Made by a program: the position numbers and the translations under genes. A stretch of 64,000 bases of DNA from Mytilus trossulus (Eukaryota > Mollusca > Bivalvia > Mytilida > Mytilidae). The stretch lies in the NCBI RefSeq assembly GCF_036588685.1, contig NC_086378.1, positions 14,797,578-14,861,577 on the forward strand, given 5' to 3'. Below the pieces are notes generated by a model. The model was not told the origin of the DNA. It worked only from the letters and a program-made list of their open reading frames with translations, and made no database searches. This document shows positions 1-11,984 of the stretch, piece after piece; positions within the stretch are counted from its first letter, which is position 1; the number at the start of each line of letters is the position of its first letter.

Positions 1-2437
1 GGTGTCGGTCTAGTACAAAGCAGAGTTAATATTCATATATTACAACATTTCCTTATTTTGATAATGCATTTGATTTGCCACTGGACAATAAAATTAGTTA
101 CCTATTCTTATTTATATTGTTCATCTCGAGTTTTCTGTTCCTTACCAAAGATTGCCGTTAAATGTTATTCTTTTGATATATCAACAATAAATGTTCGGAC
201 AATGGTTAAAAAAACGATTATCTAAACTCATTGGTATATATTTAGACGACTGTGTGAATTCTAACGGACAATGAATACCAAATTTTCGTTAAGCACTACC
301 AAGACAAGAGTTTTGATAAGATCTTCCTCTTGACCATAGAAAGAAAGGGGTGCCTGTTGTTCTGATTTTGGCATGCTAATACAATATATGGGTTTTATTA
401 AAATTTTCAGAATGTTTGGTCCTCAATGCTTTTCAATTTTGTACTTTATTTGGCCTTTACCATTCTTGAATTTAGATATTCACCGATGATATTTTTGTGG
501 ACCAATTGCTCGTCTGGCATAAACAAAAATATCCCGGTATTTATAATGGGGTGTTTCTTGCCTCTCTATGTCATGGAAACACTTTATCATACAATAAAAA
601 AAACTAAAATTGTACTCAATTTTATTGTAAAGACAAGATGAAAACTTCCATTTCCTTATTTTTTTGCTTACTAGTATTGCTTATTTATGAAAAATGTACG
701 TTACAAATGTCTAGAAATAACACAAAAAGGGGTACATAATATACGTCAGTTGTACATCAACCCAACGACACACAAATTGAATCTGGAGGACGAAGTTAGT
801 GAATCAAATTAGCAAGAACCATCAAAATTCTGACATCAACACCATGTTCACTAAAAAAACAAATAAATAAAGGCAACAGTAGTATACCGCTGTTCCGCTG
901 TTGAAACTCATAAATCGATAGAAAAAATTAACCCTTATGATGTCATACTGACGAATCAGAATTTGACTGGCGGCGTTGAATTAGTGAGTACTCATTGAAC
1001 CCTCCGTTTTTAAATTAGTCAGCTAGAGGAATACCAAATGTATGAACGAAGGAAAAGTTCAGAAAAAAACACCACTATTTCAAACATTTTAATACACATA
1101 CATTGGTACTAGCAAAACAACAAGATGTGATGAGGAAAACAGACTTTTTCTTTCAGAATACCATTGGAATGCTCACCTATTTTCGAATAGGAGTATGAAT
1201 CAAAGTTATTTACACTCTACTGTTGAAACAATTCGTTTTATTGTAACTAAAGTTTGTTGTTTACACAAAACGGTGATTGGAGTGCTTTGTTGTACTTTCT
1301 GGAATTTTTCGTGATTATTGATTTTTTTATGTATAATTTAGTGTTATAAATGACGCATACCATTCAACTTTGTAGGATTACTCTCGGTTTTAAATGAAGA
1401 TCGTTGGAATACGATTATTTGTTTTTTTTGTTAGTTTAGAAACCAGAAACCAGAAAAAGTTATAAGAATGAATTTATGAATGGTGTGCTACCGATTATTT
1501 TGTTGAATTAAGTGTAGATAGGCTCATATTCTTCCTTCAATGTTTTGATAAGTAATTTAAAAAGGCACATTGTGAATTTAATAGAGAGCTGAAGAACAAA
1601 TATTAAAAAATCAAGATAAAGGATCAACGCATCTGTGATAGAAATACCAGGACCGCATATATTTTTTTTTCATTTTGTCCGATGGATCGAAAATTAGTAA
1701 CTCAATTCAATTCAAATCTTCATTGCCATAAAACTACATGTTTATAGTATGTGACACAACATAACAAAATGAAAAATAAAAAATAACGCCCACATTTATT
1801 ATTTCATTTTTTTCTTATGTCTTAAAGGTTTATCTAAATATAGAATTCCCAACCTATAAAATGTATTCTGTTATCATATTCTTTTTATAGCCTTCATTTA
1901 AATTTCGTTCCATTTACTGACTGTATATTATGATCATTCCTTATTTGGACTGCAAAATTTTGGTGACGGAGATACTTTTTTTTCTCCTATTCCTAGACAA
2001 ACTATAATCCCCCTTGTAGTTAAATGTTTTGATCTATTATTATTATTATTATGAGTTTCAGAACCAGCAAGTGAGATACATCAATATTTCTTTAGGTTAC
2101 TTACCTGTCTAGTTGTGTATAAAGTATTTTGTTTATGTATGGAGAGTCTACTAGAGTTTAATCTTTACTTAAAAGTCTGTTTTACTTTATTGTTTGTTTT
2201 TTTGTTTGTTTGGAGATGTGTTTTTTTTTTTTTTGGGGGGGGGGGGGGGTCTACTAAAGAGTACTTTTTACTTTAAAATCCCATGCGACTTTTTTTCTCA
2301 CTTTTAGTGCTAATAGCAGTACAACCTGTTGAATAGCCAAATATATAAGTAAGTATTATAACGTTACATCATTTGAAACATTATCTATCCATTGGTGTAC
2401 CAGAATATTGTATAAAAGGTGTGTGTATATATATATT
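1..2437. other. AT-rich stretch without a recognisable gene
   Basis: I see no protein homology, no spliceable exon series and no structured RNA here. The longest open frame (426-641, +) is a 71-residue hydrophobic translation with no recognisable motif and is most likely chance. A homopolymer tract of about 14 T followed by about 15 G lies at 2221-2249, and a short ATT microsatellite at about 2037-2052. The stretch ends where the 574-bp satellite begins. Confidence 0.6.
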
Positions 2438-5400
2438 ATAAACGAGTCTAAATTGAAAACTACGTTCAAACCTATGACTGCGTTGGATAAAAACCGCAAT
2501 TTTTATACGTGTGCATGTCAAACAAATTTCGTTGTAGAAGGGTCTAAAAACAGCACAAACAACATTTTCCAAAAGACCAAAAGAGTGAAAAAGTATATTT
2601 AAACAAAACGCATTTGACTTACAGGTCGAACAACTGATGTTCTTTAACCCTGCTGACTGCCATTGGCGATTGCCAAATAAAATTGATCACAGGTTGTAAC
2701 AAAATGGATCTTATTATAAATTTAATACGTCACAGAAAAAAAAAATTGTTAACTTGTGGACAGGATTTTGTGCCACACACATTCGGTGTCAATATTTCTT
2801 TAGTACACCATATCCGGATTTCGACAATAAATGTCTCTTCAGTGATGTTAGGGAGCGAAACGGTATTTGGAAGGCCATATAAAAAGCACCCTCATTTTTA
2901 GAGAAAGTACCCTCATTTTTAGATTAACTCTTGAATTTTAAGAGTCAATATATAGGATGAACGGATCATATAAACCGGAGGGAAAATATGATACATGCCC
3001 AAACAAAAAATATAAACGAGTCTAAATTGAAAACTACGTTCAAACCTATGACTGCGTTGGATAAAAACCGCAATTTTTATACGTGTGCATGTCAAACAAA
3101 TTTCGTTGTAGAAGGGTCTAAAAACAGCACAAACAACATTTTCCAAAAGACCAAAAGAGTGAAAAAGTATATTTAAACAAAACGCATTTGACTTACAGGT
3201 CGAACAACTGATGTTCTTTAACCCTGCTGACTGCCATTGGCGATTGCCAAATAAAATTGATCACAGGTTGTAACAAAATGGATCTTATTATAAATTTAAT
3301 ACGTCACAGAAAAAAAAAATTGTTAACTTGTGGACAGGATTTTGTGCCACACACATTCGGTGTCAATATTTCTTTAGTACACCATATCCGGATTTCGACA
3401 ATAAATGTCTCTTCAGTGATGTTAGGGAGCGAAACGGTATTTGGAAGGCCATATAAAAAGCACCCTCATTTTTAGAGAAAGTACCCTCATTTTTAGATTA
3501 ACTCTTAAATTTTAAGAGTCAATATATAGGATGAACGGATCATATAAACCGGAGGGAAAATATGATACATGCCCAAACAAAAAATATAAACGAGTCTAAA
3601 TTGAAAACTACGTTCAAACCTATGACTGCGTTGGATAAAAACCGCAATTTTTATACGTGTGCATGTCAAACAAATTTCGTTGTAGAAGGGTCTAAAAACA
3701 GCACAAACAACATTTTCCAAAAGACCAAAAGAGTGAAAAAGTATATTTAAACAAAACGCATTTGACTTACAGGTCGAACAACTGATGTTCTTTAACCCTG
3801 CTGACTGCCATTGGCGATTGCCAAATAAAATTGATCACAGGTTGTAACAAAATGGATCTTATTATAAATTTAATACGTCACAGAAAAAAAAAATTGTTAA
3901 CTTGTGGACAGGATTTTGTGCCACACACATTCGGTGTCAATATTTCTTTAGTACACCATATCCGGATTTCGACAATAAATGTCTCTTCAGTGATGTTAGG
4001 GAGCGAAACGGTATTTGGAAGGCCATATAAAAAGCACCCTCATTTTTAGAGAAAGTACCCTCATTTTTAGATTAACTCTTGAATTTTATGAGTCAATATA
4101 TAGGATGAACGGATCATATAAACCGGAGGGAAAATATGATACATGCCCAAACAAAAAATATAAACGAGTCTAAATTGAAAACTACGTTCAAACCTATGAC
4201 TGCGTTGGATAAAAACCGCAATTTTTATACGTGTGCATGTCAAACAAATTTCGTTGTAGAAGGGTCTAAAAACAGCACAAACAACATTTTCCAAAAGACC
4301 AAAAGAGTGAAAAAGTATATTTAAACAAAACGCATTTGACTTACAGGTCGAACAACTGATGTTCTTTAACCCTGCTGACTGCCATTGGCGATTGCCAAAT
4401 AAAATTGATCACAGGTTGTAACAAAATGGATCTTATTATAAATTTAATACGTCACAGAAAAAAAAAATTGTTAACTTGTGGACAGGATTTTGTGCCACAC
4501 ACATTCGGTGTTATATATATAAAAGAAGACGTGCTATATTTGCCAACGAGACAACTCTCCACAAGATACCAAAATGCCAAAGAAATTAACAACTATGTGT
4601 CAACGTACGGACTTCAACAATGAGCAAATCCCATAACGCATAGTCAGCTATAAAAGACCCCGAAATGACAAATGAAAACAACTAAACCCCCCAAAAAAAT
4701 GACTGTCTAATTTATGTACAACATCTTAATAACAGGTTCCTGACAATGGAAAGGCACATTAATACAGCATGTAGCGGGGTTAAACATGTTAGCGTAATCT
4801 GCCACCCCCTAAACTGGGATCAGTGGGGTAACAGTACAACACAAGAAGAAACTATTACAAAAGAGTTGAAAAAGGCTTTACTCATCAGATGGATACAAAT
4901 AGAAATACATATAACAAAACAACAGCGTGGACGTGACCGGGTACTTGTACATAACAACAACAACAAAAACACTAAGTACAGATATGAGAGCGAGTTCAAA
5001 GCCAATGACAAATAATAAATAATCATGTATCTAAGACTAAATTACCAATCAGTGCACATTCAGCATCCAATGTATTTAGTGTAAAGCCGTCATAAACAGT
5101 CAGAGAAAAACATGACCTTGTGCAATGCCAAGATACAGAATTCGACAGATTATAGATCCACGAGAGTCCATTTGTATAAAACAATAATATTAAGATTGGT
5201 TTTAATTTACTGATAAAAAAATCAAGATTAATACCAATAAAAACAGTATTCAATGATCTAATAATAATAAGTTTATTTAAAGGATCGATATGTTTACCAG
5301 GATCTGGTTGTGTCAATCTTTAACCCTGCTGACTGCCATTGGCGATTGCCAAATAAAATTGATCACAGGTTGTAACAAAATGGATCTTATTATAAATTTA

Positions 5401-6973
5401 ATACGTCACAGAAAAAAAAATTTGTTAACTTGTGGACAGGATGTTGTGCCACAAACATTCGGTGCCAATATTTCTTTAGTACACCATATCCGGATTTCGA
5501 CAATAAATGTCTCTTCAGTGATGTTAGGGATCGAAACGGTATTTGGAAGGCCATATAAAAAGCACCCTCATTTTTAGAGAAAGTACCCTCATTTTTAGAT
5601 TAACTCTTGAATTTTAAGAGTCAATATATAGGATGAACGGATCATATAAACCGGAGGGAAAATATGATACATGCCCAAACAAAAAATATAAACGAGTCTA
5701 AATTGAAAACTACGTTCAAACCTATGACTGCGTTGGATAAAAACCGCAATTTTTATACGTGTGCATGTCAAACAAATTCCGTTGTAGAAGGGTCTAAAAA
5801 CAGCACAAACAACATTTTCCAAAAGACCAAAAGAGTGAAAAAGTAAATTTAAACAAAACGCATTTGACTAACAGGTCGAACAACTGATGTTCTTAAACCC
5901 TGCTGACTGCCATTGGCGATTGCCAAATAAAATTGATCACAGGTTGTAACAAAATGGATCTTATTATGAATTTAATACGTCACAGAAAAAAAATAATTGT
6001 TAACTTGTGGACAGGATGTTGTGCCACAAACATTCGGTGCCAATATTTCTTTAGTACACCATATCCGGATTTCGACAATAAATGTCTCTTCAGTGATGTT
6101 AGGGATCGAAACGGTATTTGGAAGGCCATATAAAAAGCACCCTCATTTTTAGAGAAAGTACCCTCATTTTTAGATTAACTCTTGAATTTTAAGAGTCAAT
6201 ATATAGGATGAACGGATCATATAAACCGGAGGGAAAATATGATACATGCCCAAACAAAAAATATAAACGAGTCTAAATTGAAAACTACGTTCAAACCTAT
6301 GACTGCGTTGGATAAAAACCGCAATTTTTATACGTGTGCATGTCAAACAAATTTCGTTGTAGAAGGGTCTAAAAACAGCACAAACAACATTTTCCAAAAG
6401 ACCAAAAGAGTGAAAAAGTAAATTTAAACAAAACGCATTTGACTAACAGGTCGAACAACTGATGTTCTTTAACCCTGCTGACTGCCATTGGCGATTGCCA
6501 AATAAAATTGATCACAGGTTGTAACAAAATGGATCTTATTATGAATTTAATACGTCACAGAAAAAAAATAATTGTTAACTTGTGGACAGGATGTTGTGCC
6601 ACAAACATTCGGTGCCAATATTTCTTTAGTACACCATATCCGGATTTCGACAATAAATGTCTCTTCAGTGATGTTAGGGATCGAAACGGTATTTGGAAGG
6701 CCATATAAAAAGCACCCTCATTTTTAGAGAAAGTACCCTCATTTTTAGATTAACTCTTGAATTTTAAGAGTCAATATATAGGATGAACGGATCATATAAA
6801 CCGGAGGGAAAATATGATACATGCCCAAACAAAAAATATAAACGAGTCTAAATTGAAAACTACGTTCAAACCTATGACTGCGTTGGATAAAAACCGCAAT
6901 TTTTATACGTGTGCATGTCAAACAAATTTCGTTGTAGAAGGGTCTAAAAACAGCACAAACAACATTTTCCAAA
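2438..6973 (+). repeat. 574/575-bp tandem satellite, about 6.5 units in two blocks
   Basis: Units start with ataaacgagtctaaattg and recur at about 2438, 3012, 3586, 4160, then 5689, 6263 and 6838. The first block stops at about 4510 and the second resumes in mid-unit at about 5316; between them lies an unrelated dispersed repeat. Units are nearly identical, so the same short open frames recur on both strands every 574-575 bp; I regard these as by-products of the repeat. The two blocks differ at shared positions: the first has gtgccacacacattcggtgtc, the second gtgccacaaacattcggtgcc, and the first has a 574-bp period against 575 in the second. Each unit has an internal duplication of taccctcatttttaga. 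The last unit is cut at about 6973 by a (TA)n tract. Confidence 0.93.
4511..5315 (+). mobile_element. Dispersed repeat (family R1) inserted in the satellite
   Basis: This segment replaces satellite sequence between two array blocks. It opens with a (TA)n stretch and gaagacgtgctatatttgcc, and ends with aggatcgatatgtttaccag. Strong similarity is visible to 18655-19195 (shared cgcatagtcagctataaaag and aggctcctgac-type words) and, at its end, to 20440-20486. Inverted partial copies occur at 30290-30515, 31130-31465 and 60540-60840. The family has no open reading frame of significance, so it looks like a non-coding part of, or a non-autonomous derivative of, a retroelement. The array does not resume at the unit position where it broke off, so insertion was accompanied by deletion or unequal exchange. 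Confidence 0.75.
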
Positions 6974-6998
6974 TATATATATATATATATATATATAT

Positions 6999-7775
6999 AC
7001 TAGAGCACACCCGTGATATCGCGGGTCCGTGACTGAATTAAAGTATATAACTATGCGCAAGCCTTATTTTAGTATGAGTATTGTCATCTGATAAAGTCAT
7101 GCCGATTTTAAGATACACAGTTTTCTCTGCTTTCAAATCTTTCTGTTTGAACCCGTCGAACTGGAACTTATCAATTATTGGTAATATTAATTATTTGGAA
7201 ACGTGACAAAAGGTCCTGGAATGGGGTATTTTTTAATCAACAGATTTGTCCTTATATTAGTTATAAATAAAGTTGAATTCTTTGATTCGCTGTTTAACGT
7301 CAAACCCGCTGACAAATTGAAAACTGTACCTATACGCCTTATTTTTAGTCAAGATTTTTAGTATTCGTATTGTTAACCTCTTTAAAAGTCTTACTGATTA
7401 AAATACTACAATAGTTAACAATTTGACAATTTAGTAGTGTCAACCCTGTGATTATGACCCGTGTATATAGCATATTAATCCTGGATACACCGTTTGGTGG
7501 TGCGCCTTTCAGATGCGAACGTACAGATAAGGTAATAGGTAACAGGTGACTATACTATTGGTATCGGTATCGGACTCGACCCGGAACTTCTTAATTATTG
7601 GCAATATTAATTACGTGGAAAACAAAAGGACCTGGAGTGGTGTATTTTTCAATCTACACATTTGTACTATATTAGTTGTATATAAAGTTGAATTCTTTGA
7701 TTCGTCGATTTTACGTGATGACGGCTGACAAATTGGACCTCGTCTTTTTAGTATTATAGATAAAATGACTGAATA
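6999..7775 (+). mobile_element. Dispersed repeat (family R2), copy 1
   Basis: It opens with actagagcacacccgtgata and ends near ttttagtattatagat. A second copy lies at 19458-20165 in the same orientation, sharing the start (gggtccgtgactgaattaaa), the middle (aattattggtaatattaatt) and the end (gttgaattctttgattc). The middle block occurs twice inside this copy. The termini share only a short inverted word (about 9 bp, ataatacta), so the class of element is unclear. No coding capacity. Confidence 0.7.
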
Positions 7776-7844
7776 AATAGTCAACGATCAATCTTACAGG
7801 GCGATGGATCATGTAATATGATTCTGTACACTACAAAATATAAT

Positions 7845-8970
7845 ATATAACAAGTCAAAAAGGGTACAACATCACCATTAAATAACTATAAAATATACAA
7901 ATATTAGATATTTCGGATAACAGATATCCTTCTTCGGTAATTGCACAATGACAAATGAATCATATCAATTCAAATTGAGACTCTATCAAAATCTTGATTT
8001 ATACAATTTAAGCGAACCCTGGAACAATTTTAAAATTTCCAAACACACCGCAAAGACTACAGAAATATGCCAAAAATAAAAACAGTTATTTACGATGTGA
8101 AATGGCACAATTCTAGATTTCCAAAGGTTGTGACAGTTGAGATGTTATAACTGCATTGAGGGCAGTCCTCAAACAAAAAAAATCTAAAATGTCATAACCG
8201 ATCCAGGATGGTATAAATTAGACAACGGTAGGGCAACTACAACAGAAACTACATATTTAAACCTCCAAACGAATAGCAGTCTAATAATGATTGAAAAAAC
8301 AAGTTTTGTATAATGAGGTAAAATAAAAAAAACATAGAACGAGTCCCTCATTTTCCTGTGACCACCTGTTTCAAACAACGCCGGATTTAGTACTGGCTTT
8401 ACAGTTCGAAATTTTTTTTAAAATAACAGTTTAAATTACAGGTTTTCATTGATTCGGGATGATGTATAAGTACATTGCCACGTTCAATTATTTTACCTCA
8501 TTATACAAAACTTATTTTTTCAATCATTATTAGACTGCTATTCGTTTTGGAGGCTTAAATATGTAGTTTCAGTTGTAGTTGCCCTACCGTTGTCTAATTT
8601 ATACCATCCTAGATCGGTTAGGACATTTTAGATTTTTTTGTTTGAGGACTGCCCTCAATGCAGTTATAACATCTCAACTGTCACAACCTTTGGAAATCTA
8701 GAGTTGTGCCATTTCACATCGTAAATAACTATTTTTATTTTTGGCATATTTCTGTAGTCTTTGCGGTGTGTTTGGAAATTTTAAAATTGTTCCAGCGTTC
8801 GCTTAAATTGTATAAATCAAGATTTTGATAGAGTCATAATTTGAATTGACATGATTCATTTGTCATTGTGCAATTACCGAAGAAGGATATCTGTTATCCG
8901 AAATATCTAATATTTGTATATTTTATAGTTATCTAATGGTGATGTTGTACCCTTTTTGACTTGTTATATA
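7845..8970. mobile_element. Foldback element with 480-bp inverted arms
   Basis: The left arm (7845-8326) is repeated as its reverse complement in the right arm (8488-8970), separated by a 161-bp unique spacer. The arms begin and end with tataacaagtcaaaaagggt and its complement, and differ only by scattered substitutions such as ccctgg against ccagcg. RNA or single-stranded DNA from this region would form a very long hairpin. No transposase frame is present. The structure fits a foldback-type DNA element or a head-to-head duplication of a shorter element; flanking TA repeats prevent a clear target-site duplication from being read. Confidence 0.9.
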
Positions 8971-8976
8971 TATATA

Positions 8977-10125
8977 TACAACTCGTCTAAACATCAACCC
9001 AACAATGTTAGATCTGTAAATTTGCTTTCGTAAATTTTGGTTCTTCCCTCGCCGGGATTCGAACCCATGCTACTGTGATATCGTGACACCAAATCGCCTG
9101 CACTGCAGCCGTACCGCTAGACCACACGACCACCTGGGCTCTCAAATAAAGAGCTTGCGGTGGGCATGTGTTACCTTTCCACGTCAGTTTTAATCTAGCG
9201 GCGTACCACAGTACATGATATATAAGGCATGAAGATGTTATTGTTACAGATCAGCTAAATTATCTATAGTAAAGGATCCTACAAATTAATGTAAGATACA
9301 GTCACAGAAAATAATTATATTCATAAGTACATCTGAGTCAGTGACAACCCTACAACAGATGTATCCATCGGATCGCCATCAATGATGGTGATACATGGCT
9401 GTGTACATAATGTATATACAACTCTTCTAAACATCAACTCAACAATGTTAGATCTGTAAATTTGCTTTCGCAAATTTTGGTTCTTCCCTCGCCGGGATTC
9501 GAACCCATGCTACTGTGATATCGAGACACCAAATCGCCTGCACTGCAGCCGTACCGCTAGACCACACGACCAGTGCCTGGGCCCTCAAATAAAGAGCTTG
9601 CGTTGGGATTGTGTTACCTTTCCACGTCAGTTTTAATCTAGCGGAGTACTACAGTACATGATATATAAGGCATGAAGATGATATTGTTACAGATCAGCTA
9701 AATTATCTATAGTAAAGGATCCTACAAATTAATGTAAGATACAGTCACAGAAAATAATTATATTCATAAGTACGTCTGAGTCAGTGACAACCCTACAACA
9801 GATGTATCCATCGGATCGCCATCAATGATGGTGATACATGGCTGTGTACATAATGTATATACAACTCGTCTAAACATCAACTCAACAATGTTAGATCTGT
9901 AAATTTGCTTTCGCAAATTGTGGTTCTTCCCTCGCCGGGATTCGAACCCATGCTACTGTGATATCGTGACACCAAATCGCCTGCACTGCAGCCGTCCCGC
10001 TAGACCACACGACCACCTGGGCTCTCAAATAAAGAGCTTGCGGTGGGCATGTGTTACCTTTCCACGTCAGTTTTAATCTAGCGGAGTACTACAGTACATG
10101 ATATATAAGGCATGAAGATGTTATT
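8977..10125 (-). repeat. 441-bp tandem array with a tRNA-like SINE head in each unit
   Basis: Three units start at about 8977, 9417 and 9859 with tacaactcgtctaaacatca; the third is truncated at about 10125. On the minus strand each unit carries a tRNA-like stretch (9040-9132, 9480-9573, 9923-10014): an A-box-like tggtctagcgg and, 48 nt on, a canonical B box ggttcgaatcc. That spacing is long for an ordinary tRNA and resembles leucine/serine tRNAs with a long variable arm. Acceptor pairing is poor, so it is a tRNA-derived element rather than a working tRNA gene. Each unit also carries the imperfect palindrome gatcgccatcaatgatggtg. Confidence 0.85.
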
Positions 10126-10287
10126 GTATATCATGAAAATTGTTCAACCAAACATAACTAAAACACAAGTAAAAAAGCGTTTGAAAGAATTCAATATTAC
10201 TCGATTAGTTTTTTCGAATTATTTGATTTAGGCGTTGGGCACCTCGATCGACCTACAGTTAAATGTTTATAAAAACGACGTGATAAG

Positions 10288-10764
10288 GGGCCATTCCAGT
10301 TAATATCTGCTAAAGGGGGTTGGGTGGTCCTTTCTGAGGGGTGTAAAATTTATACATCTTAGGGTTGAATTTTTTTTTTTCATCTGACACGTACACTTAT
10401 ACGCAAAAAACTTCTGAGGGTCTTGCAGCAGTAAATAATTTAAAATAATTACATTTTAGGGGTTACAAAAATGCCTATGTCAGATCTTAGGGGTGCTTTT
10501 GAATGAAGACAGTTACGTATCATGCATTATCTCAGGCGGTATTGTATTGAAAATTCTGATGGGTACAATCCTTGCAGTAAAAAATTCTGATAGGTAATGT
10601 TTTCCCATGAAAGACCATCCACCCAATATGAACAGAAACTCTACATCTGATAGGTCTTAATTTTCAGATCTGATAGGTAGTTTTTCATGATGTTTTTTTC
10701 TGATACGTATAAACAAAATTCTCCCCATCCATCCCCACCTGTCAGAAATTAACTGGAACGGCCC
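10288..10764. mobile_element. Short DNA element with about 22-bp terminal inverted repeats
   Basis: The left end gggccattccagttaatat and the right end attaactggaacggccc are inverted copies with one or two mismatches. The 477-bp interior has no reading frame and contains degenerate repeats of the word tctgataggta. This is the layout of a MITE (a non-autonomous DNA transposon). Flanking bases give at best a 3-bp duplication (aag), so the superfamily is not assigned. Confidence 0.7.
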
Positions 10765-11201
10765 AAGGTAACAAACAACTGCTCATCTTATCTAAACCGT
10801 CAACGGGAGCATAGTTACTTGAAGACAGGAAAATAATTACCCTCCCCCTTTTCTTCCCAAAATCCGTTATTTTTTAGTTTTCTATTAATTTCAATTATTT
10901 TCGCGTTTTTCTGTATCATAAGAAAATAAATATACTACAAATAACATGTATTTGCTATTTACTATCAATTCTATTTTTTACTATCCACAGCGGTCACTGG
11001 CCCATATATGATGTCTGAATAAGGCATTTTAAATTATCAAGTGTAAATGGGAGACCTCTGAACGCGCCAAGAAATGGTCTCGTCTACACTGTGAAAAACG
11101 ATATTATGATTTGACGTCTAAATAAGGCATTTTAAATTATCCAGGGTTCAATTTTCAGGACTGTCTGTTTTATATATAATTAAGATAGGTAAAGAATGTT
11201 T

Positions 11202-11354
11202 TCTGTTATGTTTGCACAGCTTTAGAGAATAACACACCCGACGTAAGTGTGTCTGTTATGTTTGCACAGCTTTAAAGAATAACACACCCGAGGTAAGTGT
11301 GTCTGTTATGTTTGCACAGCTTTAAACGGAATAACTCGTCCCAAGGTAAGTGTG
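11202..11354 (+). repeat. Three tandem 50-bp units resembling duplicated microexons
   Basis: Three units with a 50-bp period each contain tctgttatgtttgcacag, a 23-26-nt core and gtaagtgtg. The first part reads as a 3' splice site and the last as a strong 5' splice site, so the cores (11220-11242, 11270-11292, 11320-11345) look like tandemly duplicated microexons. The spaces between cores (27 nt) are too short for introns, so only one core could be used per transcript. A plain minisatellite is the alternative. The carboxylesterase gene downstream has a 3' splice site just before its start codon and needs a 5' untranslated exon; linking the two is inference. Confidence 0.6.
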
Positions 11355-11446
11355 TTTTTTTTCTCCAAGAATAATAAATAACTGTGTATGCATATCATGC
11401 AAATATTATAGATCACAGCACAGCAGCAAGGTATTTAAAAGATTTG

Positions 11447-11697
11447 ATTTTTTTTTATATTTGTTTTGTGTTTTAACGCCACTTTTATGCACCGCATTTA
11501 TGCTTTTTCGTGGCGGCCAGTTTTTTCGTGGAGGAAGCTGGAGTGCCCGGAGAAACCCACATACCTTCGATAGGAAAATTGACAATCCTAGTCAAGTAAA
11601 ATTGGAGTTGAAACACCTGCGCGCGTGTACAACCTCAGTGTTGACTGGCTAGTAATTACAGTAGTAGCTACTTAGACCACTCGGCTGACGAGGCCCC
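11447..11697 (-). mobile_element. tRNA-derived SINE with degenerate B box
   Basis: Read on the minus strand, the element starts at 11697 with ggggcctcgtcagccgagtg, whose gccgagtggtctaag (11671-11685) is an A box of leucine/serine-tRNA type. The expected B box is not intact. The body carries a conserved block with gggcactccagcttcctcc and actggccgccacgaaaaag, ending in an A-rich tail. I recall this body from bivalve SINEs, but the family name cannot be settled here. The 100-residue open frame on the opposite strand (11350-11652) is a by-product of the SINE body. Confidence 0.75.
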
Positions 11698-11984
11698 GAA
11701 AGGTAAAAGATCGTAAAAAAAAATTAGGTATTAAGGAGTGCATAGTGATATTGTAATATGGATAAGATTGATCAAACACAAACTCACCAAAATGGAAGTA
11801 AAATTAAGTTAACATAGCTAAATATACGAATGAATAAATAAAATTACATTGCATTGCTAAAGTTTTTTTAGACAAAATATGTGACGTAAGATTAAGGGCC
11901 GGCTCGTTGGTATCTTTGTTTTAATATAGGATTTCGCTATATTTTTTATAAATGAACTTTATCATATACTGAATAGAACAATGA

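Noticed and set aside
2381-7032. Repeated 60-97-residue open frames on both strands
   Set aside because: They recur exactly with the satellite period and on both strands, so near-identity of the units explains their conservation; none has a recognisable domain.
9040-9132. Possible functional tRNA gene
   Set aside because: The B box is good, but acceptor-stem pairing is poor, A-to-B spacing is long and the unit is tandemly repeated; a tRNA-derived element fits better.
11350-11652. 100-residue open frame (+)
   Set aside because: It runs through the antisense of a SINE body and has no protein motif.
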